From assembly GCA_034430255.1 (NCBI GenBank), contig DAOUEU010000031.1:1-18191 (forward strand): DNA of 18,191 bases, in the 5' to 3' direction. How positions within the stretch are numbered: the first letter of the stretch is position 1; every line of letters begins with the position of its first letter. Shown one piece after another: positions 13,059 through 18,191 of this stretch. The position numbers and the translations under genes are program-made. Source of the stretch: DATKYK01 sp034430255. Its GTDB lineage: Bacteria; Chloroflexota; Dehalococcoidia; E44-bin15. The notes beneath the pieces are model-generated. The model did no database searches, was not told the origin of the DNA, and saw only the letters and a program-made list of their open reading frames with translations.

Positions 13059-13895
13059 TTAACTATGAGACCAGCCTTTCAACCTCCCCGGAGACCTTCT
13101 CTTAAACCACCACACCAGGACAATTGAAACCAGCGCCAGACCGCCGAAAGCGGCCATCCCCTGTACCAGAGTGGTACTGACCGCAACCCTGCTAAGAGCA
13201 ACAGCGGGCCACAGCATACCTCTCACTACCGGTTTCGAACCGGGATGATTATCGATTAACCGGGCCACCGGCGGGCTGAACCTGTAGTAGGCGGATACTA
13301 TACCTCTGCCGACGGGGTTGGTCACCAGATAACTATCGCGGAACTGGCGTAAAATATCAACATTGCTGTCCATATAAGAACCGTAGGCAGCGGTAGCAAT
13401 AAAGCACCAGCCTTCATCGGCTGGGGGTTCAATAACCTTAACCGAGGAGCAGTGACTTATGGTTACACATATCGTACTTTTACCGGTGCAGTTACCTCGA
13501 ACTACTGCATAATCGCCTTCCTCTATCGATAACAGCTTATCTTCGTCATCCTCATCAAAGTAACACCAAACATCGGTAAAAATATCGCCAAATAATCCAC
13601 AATCCAGTGTTAGGAAGGCCTCATCGGTAAGGATACCTCTATCTATTTGACCTATTTCCCCGGATACATCAAGAATATTCCCTTCATATTCGGCATCTGC
13701 TTGAAACCTATTTTCGTCATAATCTTGACAAAGTCGATCCGCGGTTACGCATATCACGCCCGGTTCACACGTCGGAGTTGGCGTAGGCGTGCTCTCAGCT
13801 GCTGGCTCTCCGCCTGCCGTTAAAAAGATCCAGCTGGCAACGCCGGCCGCTATCAGAATCACAACAATAATCAGTATGAACAATACCCTTCTCAT
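13059..13895 (-). CDS. Membrane-anchored OB-fold (tRNA_anti-like) protein with CFI-box and C-terminal transmembrane helix
   Basis: A 278-residue protein. Residues 4-25 are a hydrophobic anchor or signal, followed by a Thr-Pro linker (STPTPTPT). Residues 52-155 match the tRNA_anti-like OB-fold family (LCQDYDENRFQADAEYEG, DVSGEI, WCYF, EEGDYAVVRGNCTG, HCSSV), which despite its name is usually found in secreted or membrane proteins of unknown function. The CFI-box begins at Cys164 (CFIATAAYGSYMD, FSPPVARLI, PVVRGMLWP). A clear transmembrane helix at about 241-264 ends in a basic cluster, KRR. The protein therefore shows the long form of the module, while the four copies at the left end lack the helix. 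AAAAGGGATG precedes the ATG, and a promoter lies about 130 bp upstream. Confidence 0.9.
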   Translation of the reverse strand: MRRVLFILIIVVILIAAGVASWIFLTAGGEPAAESTPTPTPTCEPGVICVTADRLCQDYDENRFQADAEYEGNILDVSGEIGQIDRGILTDEAFLTLDCGLFGDIFTDVWCYFDEDDEDKLLSIEEGDYAVVRGNCTGKSTICVTISHCSSVKVIEPPADEGWCFIATAAYGSYMDSNVDILRQFRDSYLVTNPVGRGIVSAYYRFSPPVARLIDNHPGSKPVVRGMLWPAVALSRVAVSTTLVQGMAAFGGLALVSIVLVWWFKRRSPGRLKGWSHS

Positions 13896-13929
13896 AATTC
13901 ATCCCTTTTCATGGCACGTTCCCATTCAA

Positions 13930-13988
13930 GCCCTAAATAACTAATGCCCCCTTTAAAATAATGAAGCCCCTTACAACGAAAGGCCCTT
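13930..13988 (-). repeat. Degenerate short repeats in the leader of the OB-fold gene
   Basis: Four copies of a G-rich motif (AGGGC, AGGGGGC, AGGGGC, AAGGGC on the minus strand) begin at plus positions 13930, 13946, 13966 and 13983, separated by AT-rich bases, at about 16-20 bp spacing. They fall within the predicted 5' leader. They may be binding sites or simply low-complexity sequence. Confidence 0.3.
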
Positions 13989-14021
13989 AATATGAGGCAA
14001 TCCCCATCGCGCGTCGAGCTC

Positions 14022-14051
14022 ATAATATCCCCGTGGTATCTCGTAAGTCAA
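14022..14051 (-). promoter_or_regulatory. Sigma70-type promoter of the OB-fold/CFI-box gene
   Basis: On the minus strand: TTGACT (14046-14051, 5 of 6), an 18-bp spacer, and TATTAT (14022-14027, 5 of 6). The start would be near 14015, giving a leader of about 120 nt. It separates this gene from the corrinoid operon that ends at 14133. Confidence 0.6.
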
Positions 14052-14132
14052 GTATGCTAATAAACCGTTGATGCTGGACATTTCGTTACAGTGTATACCA
14101 TTGTATTGTTTTTACTTCCAGTGCTATGGAAA

Positions 14133-15995
14133 TCAATGGGGCTCCTTATGTCCCACCTTATGTCCCAAATATGTTGCGTCGATGAAAGTCTTTGTAAAAT
14201 TGGCGGCATTTGTAAGTTCGAGATAACGGACTCGATCGGCTATCCTTTGCGCTTCGGCCCGCTGATGCCTGGAGATCAGTGCCAGCTTTGCTCCCATACC
14301 AGCGGCATTTCCTACCTGCCGAAAGCGGCTCCGCGGTAACGGCGGCAGCATCCCGATCGCCGTTGCGCTATCCACATCGATATAGCTACCGAAAGCCCCG
14401 GCAATCACTACCTGTTCAATCTCCGCTTCGGTGTGTCCCGTTGAATCCAATAGCACCTGAATACCAGTATATATAGCTCCCTTGGCTAGTTGCACCTCGC
14501 GTACATCATGCTGTGTGATAGTTATCGCCGGCCGCCCCCCTTGCCCATCCTGCCCTCCCCACTTGGCCATCTCACCCTCGCTTACCAGCACGAACTCGCG
14601 CTGCCCCTTTACCCCACGCACCCGCGGGTGATCGCCCATCCTTCCACCGCGATTCAGCACACCGGCCAGGTGAAGCTGTGCTATAGCATCTAGGATTCCC
14701 GAGCCGCAAATGCCTGCTGGCGGCGCGCCACCGATGGTCTGGTATTCGACCGTGTCATCTACCAGCCGCAGCCGCTCTATTGCCCCCGGTGCCGCCCTCA
14801 TGCCATCCTTGATATGCGCACCTTCGAAAGCGGGGCCCGAGGCGCAGGAGACACTGGCTATCTCGCCACCGCTTATCATCGCCACCTCCGTGTTGGTACC
14901 TATGTCCAGCGCCAGCGTGACCCCGCCGGCCTGCCATACACCCGTCGCCAGCAACATGGCAACATGGTCGGCACCCACAAAGCCAGCGATGTTGGGTAAC
15001 AGGTGCACGTATGCTCCAGGGCTAGCATGTATTCCAAGCTCACGAGCCTTAATGTCCAGTGCATCGCATACCGCCGGCAGGAAAGGTGAGAGTGCCAGTT
15101 GCGCCACCGGCAGGCGCAGCAGCAGGTGATGCATGGCGGTGTTGCCCACCACCACCATTTCGAGTATTTCCTCCGGTTCGGCCTCGACCTCGGCACAGAG
15201 GTCAACCATCATCTGGTTGAGCGCCTTTACAACCACCCTCTGCAGCTTCGCCCCTGTGGATGGAGACTCCCTGACACGGGCGATTCGGCTGATGACATCC
15301 TCGCCGGAGGAAATCTGAGGGTTCATAATGCCATGCGCAGCAAGCGTCTTTCCACTATCCAGCTCGATCAGGTAGCCCGCTATCTTGGTGGTACCGATAT
15401 CTACCGCCAGCCCCAATTGGCGGCCGTGCCAGGAACTTACGGCAATAACCTCGTCACCCCGCACCGAAGCCTGAGCCTGCCACTTCCCTGACCTCAGCTG
15501 GGGCGACAGGGTGCGAAGCGCCTCGAGATCGATGGTAAAACAGCGAACCTGGTGCTGCCGGTAGAGCGTCTCCAGAAGCCGCCTGGCATCGGCGCGCAGG
15601 TCATCCATCGATGGTGGTGTTAGCTCCAGGCGGTAGGCGCGAACCGGCGGCTCCGGGCTAACCGCAACCTCCCAGCCTTCCACCTGGGTGCGCTGGGGTG
15701 CTGTGAGGGACTCCGTCGGCACTCCCAGCTTGCAATCGCCAAGCGGGTAGGTCTGGCAGGCAAGGCGATAGCCGCTTTCAAGTTCCCGAGAAGAGAGGTA
15801 GCTTTTCTCATTCTCGGTTGGTGGCGATACACTCCCACTGAGCACTTGCACTTTGCAGCGGTGGCAGGTACCCTTGCCCCCGCAGAGGCTGACCAGGTCC
15901 ACCCCCAGTCTCTGCGCCGCCTCCAGCAGTGATCGGCCGGCGGGGCATTCGCCGCGCCGGCCTACAGGCTCAAAATCGATTTTCTGCAACTTCAC
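14133..15995 (-). CDS. RACo-like ATP-dependent reductive activator of corrinoid proteins (2Fe-2S, ASKHA fold)
   Basis: A 620-residue protein with the full architecture of corrinoid activation proteins. An N-terminal plant-type [2Fe-2S] domain has Cys38, 44, 47 and 80 (CGGKGTCHRC ... LACQTYP). A linker region follows, then a large ASKHA-type ATPase part (AVDIGTTKIAGYLIELD, NTAMHHLLL, ALDIGTNTEVAMISGG, GICGSGILDAIAQL, IAGAFGSYIDVDSA). These enzymes use ATP hydrolysis to push an electron onto inactive Co(II) corrinoid and return it to Co(I). The GTG start overlaps the stop of the upstream methyltransferase gene (GTGA, 15992-15995), which implies translational coupling, since its own ribosome site is weak. 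The C-terminal tail (LGHKVGHKEPH) is not part of the family core as I know it. It is third in the operon. Confidence 0.93.
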   Translation of the reverse strand: MKLQKIDFEPVGRRGECPAGRSLLEAAQRLGVDLVSLCGGKGTCHRCKVQVLSGSVSPPTENEKSYLSSRELESGYRLACQTYPLGDCKLGVPTESLTAPQRTQVEGWEVAVSPEPPVRAYRLELTPPSMDDLRADARRLLETLYRQHQVRCFTIDLEALRTLSPQLRSGKWQAQASVRGDEVIAVSSWHGRQLGLAVDIGTTKIAGYLIELDSGKTLAAHGIMNPQISSGEDVISRIARVRESPSTGAKLQRVVVKALNQMMVDLCAEVEAEPEEILEMVVVGNTAMHHLLLRLPVAQLALSPFLPAVCDALDIKARELGIHASPGAYVHLLPNIAGFVGADHVAMLLATGVWQAGGVTLALDIGTNTEVAMISGGEIASVSCASGPAFEGAHIKDGMRAAPGAIERLRLVDDTVEYQTIGGAPPAGICGSGILDAIAQLHLAGVLNRGGRMGDHPRVRGVKGQREFVLVSEGEMAKWGGQDGQGGRPAITITQHDVREVQLAKGAIYTGIQVLLDSTGHTEAEIEQVVIAGAFGSYIDVDSATAIGMLPPLPRSRFRQVGNAAGMGAKLALISRHQRAEAQRIADRVRYLELTNAANFTKTFIDATYLGHKVGHKEPH

Positions 15996-17152
15996 TTCTT
16001 AGAAAGCTCGTAGGTCTTGCCCGTTTGGATCATCGCCCTAAGATTCTCCGCTTTAATAGCGGCGGGAAGCTCACACCCGGAGGATAGGAAGAACCCACCG
16101 TCTCCGCCAACCTCGTCGATTAGCTTTTTGCAGTAAGCCTCCACCTCTTCCGGCTTCCCCAGGGACAGCAGCGTGGGGTGCACGTCGCCGGCGAGGCAGG
16201 CGTGGTTGCGGAGCACCTCTTTAGCAGCAAAGATGTCGGTGGTGCCATCGAGTGCCAGCACCACCGAGCCCCGGGGCAACTGCTTGAAGTAGGGGATATT
16301 CCTGTCCCAGCTCGTATCCAGGTGGAACCAGGTGACGATACCCTCGGACCACAGGGCGTCCACGATCTCCTGGGTATAGGGCCACCAGAAACGCTCGAAG
16401 ATCCTCGGCGGGTAGAAGTAGCCCCCGGCGCGCTCCTCGACGACGAGCGTGATCTTGTTATTGAACATCTTACAGCCGTTGATCGTGGCCTCGATGAACT
16501 CGCGGGTCATTGTATTCAGGGCCCCCTCTATCATTTTGGGGTTGTAGTACAGGTCCTCGGTGAATCTGACCATCGAGCGGCCGAGCGAGAGCCTGAAGAA
16601 GGGGTGGCAGGTGAAGGGGGAGGGGGGATACATGGTAACAACCCCCCGTTTCGCCCACCCCTCCATGCCCTTGAAGAAGCTGGGAATTATCTCATTCAGT
16701 GTCTGGTTCAGCTCCGCTGGCGTGACGTCCAAGATACGGAATACGAGGTCCTCGGTCATGAACTTCACCCAGCCTATCTCCGCGATGGTGTCGTAGTCTT
16801 CAGGCTTCAGCACCTCCTCCTCACATGCCTGGTAAGCGTAGTCATCGGGCAATTCCATTCCGGGATAGGCCAGCCTGAGCCCGAGGGCCAGCGTCATTAC
16901 CGTTTTTATCATCATTATCGACTTCCCGGTAAGGCTGCCCAGGTCCAGGTCCCACCCCCCAACATCATCAAACACCTTGTATATGGCATCGAGCGCTTTC
17001 TCCTCATTCGAGTAGAACTCCGCTGCGGCCATACCGGAGATCCGGGCGAATGGTGCTGCGGTTGCCAGAATAGCAATCGGGACGCGGTCCGGCTTCTCCA
17101 GTCGGATTGCGGCCTGCACTCTTTCCTGGGAGGTCATCGTTTCGCTGGCCAT
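15992..17152 (-). CDS. Uroporphyrinogen decarboxylase-family methyltransferase (corrinoid-dependent, MtaA/MtbA/CmuA-like)
   Basis: A 386-residue protein of the URO-D/methylcobamide methyltransferase superfamily: an N-terminal helix with RVQAAIRLEKPDRVPI, a TIM-barrel body, and a C-terminal GGFFLSSGCELP typical of the methyltransferase branch. Members move methyl groups between a corrinoid protein and a thiol or tetrahydrofolate-type acceptor using a zinc site. The usual His-x-Cys ... Cys pattern appears as His277-Leu-Asp279 ... Cys360, so one Cys is replaced by Asp. Whether it works as acceptor-side (MT2) or substrate-side enzyme is therefore open. It lies 2 nt after the corrinoid-protein gene and overlaps the activator gene by 4 nt. 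The ribosome site (GGGGG) lies within the end of the upstream gene. Confidence 0.9.
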   Translation of the reverse strand: MASETMTSQERVQAAIRLEKPDRVPIAILATAAPFARISGMAAAEFYSNEEKALDAIYKVFDDVGGWDLDLGSLTGKSIMMIKTVMTLALGLRLAYPGMELPDDYAYQACEEEVLKPEDYDTIAEIGWVKFMTEDLVFRILDVTPAELNQTLNEIIPSFFKGMEGWAKRGVVTMYPPSPFTCHPFFRLSLGRSMVRFTEDLYYNPKMIEGALNTMTREFIEATINGCKMFNNKITLVVEERAGGYFYPPRIFERFWWPYTQEIVDALWSEGIVTWFHLDTSWDRNIPYFKQLPRGSVVLALDGTTDIFAAKEVLRNHACLAGDVHPTLLSLGKPEEVEAYCKKLIDEVGGDGGFFLSSGCELPAAIKAENLRAMIQTGKTYELSKK

Positions 17153-17154
17153 CT

Positions 17155-17787
17155 CTATCCCCCTCTCACCACATCGAGGCAGTAGGCCACACCTTCCGTC
17201 GCATCTGTGGTCTGGAAGTCAGCCCCCACGTGGTCTCTGACCACGGAGGTGGTTACGCCTCCCCCGATCATGAGCTTGAACCGCTCCCTGAGGCCGGCTT
17301 CGTGCAACATTTCGGCCGCCTGCTTCATGCTATCGAAGGAAGTGGTGATCAGCGCCGAGAAACCGACGAAATCGGGGGCGGTTTCCCTGACCTTCTCCAC
17401 TATGAGGCCCGGGGCCACATCCACCCCCAGGTCATGCACCTCGAAGCCCTGGGCCTTGAGCATGATGGCAACGATGTTCTTACCCAGGTCGTGGATGTCG
17501 CCCTGCAGCGTGGCGAGTACCACCTTGCCCAGTGGCTTGGATGGGCTGGCCTTGGCCAGGTATGGTTCGAGGATGGCCATCGCCCCCTTAAAAATCTCGC
17601 CGGACAGCATCAACTCGGCGAGGAAATAGTCACCCTTCTGGAATCGGTCGCCCACTATGGTCATGCCCCGTCGGCACTCCTCGAGGATCTGGATCGGGCT
17701 CTCGCCTCTCTCCGCCCTGCTTTTTACCTCCTCCGCGACCCTGTCCCTCTCCAGCTCCACGAGCGCCATGCTCAGTTCTCCTGACAT
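17155..17787 (-). CDS. Cobalamin-binding corrinoid protein (MtaC/MtbC/MttC-like)
   Basis: A 210-residue methyl carrier. Residues 1-85 are the helical cap domain (RGMTIVGDRFQKGDYFLAELMLSGEIF). Residues 86-208 are the B12-binding Rossmann domain with the lower-ligand motif GDIHDLGKN (Asp97, His99, Gly102), SALITTS (about 144-150) and the IGGGVTT loop (174-180). The corrinoid cofactor binds base-off with His99 as lower ligand and shuttles the methyl group between methyltransferases. Length is typical for the family. It is first in the operon, with AAGGGGG about 6 nt before the ATG and a strong promoter just upstream. Its partners are the URO-D methyltransferase and the RACo-like activator that follow. 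Confidence 0.95.
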   Translation of the reverse strand: MSGELSMALVELERDRVAEEVKSRAERGESPIQILEECRRGMTIVGDRFQKGDYFLAELMLSGEIFKGAMAILEPYLAKASPSKPLGKVVLATLQGDIHDLGKNIVAIMLKAQGFEVHDLGVDVAPGLIVEKVRETAPDFVGFSALITTSFDSMKQAAEMLHEAGLRERFKLMIGGGVTTSVVRDHVGADFQTTDATEGVAYCLDVVRGG

Positions 17788-17809
17788 CCCATACCCCCTT
17801 CCAGTGAGG

Positions 17810-17839
17810 ATTATATGCCACCAGCAACTCGACGGTCAA
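17810..17839 (-). promoter_or_regulatory. Strong sigma70-type promoter of the corrinoid operon
   Basis: On the minus strand: TTGACC (17834-17839, 5 of 6), an 18-bp spacer and a perfect TATAAT (17810-17815). The start near 17803 leaves a leader of only about 16 nt with the ribosome site. Further upstream, GGTATATAACC and GGTATAAACC (minus strand, about 17864-17900) are two similar strings that could be regulator sites. Confidence 0.7.
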
Positions 17840-17962
17840 TGCAGCATACCCGTCCATCGTACTGGTTATATACCTGGAACCGCGGCCCCGGTTTATACCC
17901 GCGCATGGGCCTGGGGGTATGAAGCAATCACAGAGGCAGTGTATGGGCAGACAATTAAACTA

Positions 17963-18055
17963 TCATTACGAGGAGCGGAGCGACATGGCAATCTATTGAA
18001 TAGCATAATTTAGATCATGTAACGCGGAGATTGCCACTCTGTGCTGCAAATGACA
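17963..18055. repeat. Palindromic dispersed repeat (TCATTRCGAG...GCAATCT type)
   Basis: The left arm reads TCATTACGAGGAGCGGAGCG then ACATGGCAATCT. The right arm reads AGATTGCCACT and ends in AAATGACA. TGGCAATCT (17986-17994) and AGATTGCCA (18028-18036) are perfect inverted repeats around 33 bp. The outer arms are imperfect complements. Elements of the form TGTCATTGCGAG...GCAATCTC are, from memory, widespread dispersed repeats in several bacterial groups. This copy is probably an old non-coding mobile element (MITE-like). The rest of 17840-18129 has no gene. Confidence 0.6.
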
Positions 18056-18129
18056 GGGGGGTTCCCACAGCTCTTAACAAAGTTATGCTACGCTACCAAC
18101 CGACAAAATATGAAACCGGTAGCCCACCA

Positions 18130-18191
18130 TTAAACATTAACCATCTCGTACTTCATTGTGCCGACCCCCAGCTTCTCAGCTGTTTCGAGTT
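18130..18191 (-). CDS. C-terminal end of an unidentified gene (partial)
   Basis: A minus-strand frame open at the window edge ends at TAA (18130-18132). The visible tail reads LETAEKLGVGTMKYEMVNV. It has ordinary soluble-protein composition. Nineteen residues are too few to name it; a weak likeness to the AEKLGVG-x-x-KY stretch of arginyl-tRNA synthetases was noticed but is not evidence. It is oriented like the corrinoid operon but separated by about 290 bp and a repeat. Confidence 0.4.
   Translation of the reverse strand, partial: LETAEKLGVGTMKYEMVNV

Noticed and set aside
13225..13250. T-loop-like string GGTTCGAAACC on the minus strand, suggestive of a tRNA
   Set aside because: It encodes PGSKPVV in the conserved C-terminal module of the OB-fold protein, and no acceptor or anticodon stem surrounds it.
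14112..14140. Hairpin TTCCA/TGGAA after the activator gene
   Set aside because: On the minus strand the stem is followed by A residues, not T residues, so it is not an intrinsic terminator for the corrinoid operon.
14710..15491. Plus-strand open frames of 130-139 codons
   Set aside because: They are antisense to the activator gene, whose ATPase motifs are clear, and they have no start signals or family features.
16178..17185. Long plus-strand open frame of 335 codons
   Set aside because: It lies wholly antisense to the URO-D methyltransferase gene, has no ribosome site or family motifs, and is rich in His/Gly/Leu as expected for an antisense frame in GC-rich coding DNA.

Overview
The window looks like bacterial chromosome from an anaerobe that uses corrinoid-dependent methyl transfer. 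It has strong Shine-Dalgarno sites, GTG and TTG starts, sigma70-type promoters, many Fe-S proteins, and several secreted proteins carrying the CFIATAAYG C-terminal module. From memory, that mix (CFI-box surface proteins, DUF1847, URO-D-type methyltransferases, RACo-like activases) is common in uncultivated subsurface Chloroflexota such as Dehalococcoidia. This taxonomic call is inference; the window holds no rRNA or other marker gene.

Layout. (1) 1-5029, plus strand: a surface-protein island of three secreted leucine-rich-repeat proteins with about 4, 11 and 7 repeats, then a lipoprotein with an FxLYD-like domain. All four end in the same CFI-box module. The first has a near-consensus promoter. 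The first two share a leader element with a compensatory base-pair change. The third has a promoter, long leader and intrinsic terminator ahead of its start, which looks like an attenuator or a small RNA gene. (2) 5246-5443, minus: a 65-residue two-helix membrane protein with its own promoter. (3) 5813-7795, plus: an Old Yellow Enzyme/2,4-dienoyl-CoA-reductase-type flavoprotein, followed by a probable remnant of an ERCC4-type nuclease. (4) 9300-8155, minus: a two-gene unit of a DUF1847 Cys-rich protein and a methylmalonyl-CoA-epimerase-like VOC protein. (5) 9604-11195, plus: a small four-Cys protein, a tiny very basic protein and a 357-residue Fe-S protein with 19 cysteines. (6) 11392-12894, plus: a patatin-like lipase, convergent with (7) 13895-13059, minus: a membrane-anchored OB-fold (tRNA_anti-like) protein with a CFI-box and a C-terminal transmembrane helix. 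(8) 17787-14133, minus: a compact three-gene operon for corrinoid methyl transfer, with corrinoid protein, URO-D-family methyltransferase and RACo-like activase, under a good promoter. (9) A palindromic dispersed repeat at 17963-18055 and the tail of an unidentified minus-strand gene at the right edge.

How the genes relate. The corrinoid operon supplies the cobalamin carrier, a methyltransferase and the ATP-dependent activase that rescues inactive Co(II). No substrate-specific methyltransferase is in view. The epimerase-like protein and the dienoyl-CoA-reductase-like flavoprotein hint at acyl-CoA metabolism, but their substrates cannot be read from sequence. The most unusual part is the CFI-box family: five genes in 14 kb place the same C-terminal module behind three unrelated ectodomains (LRR, FxLYD, OB-fold). 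Four copies stop just where the fifth continues into a transmembrane anchor. This suggests a modular export or anchoring system whose processing machinery is not in the window.
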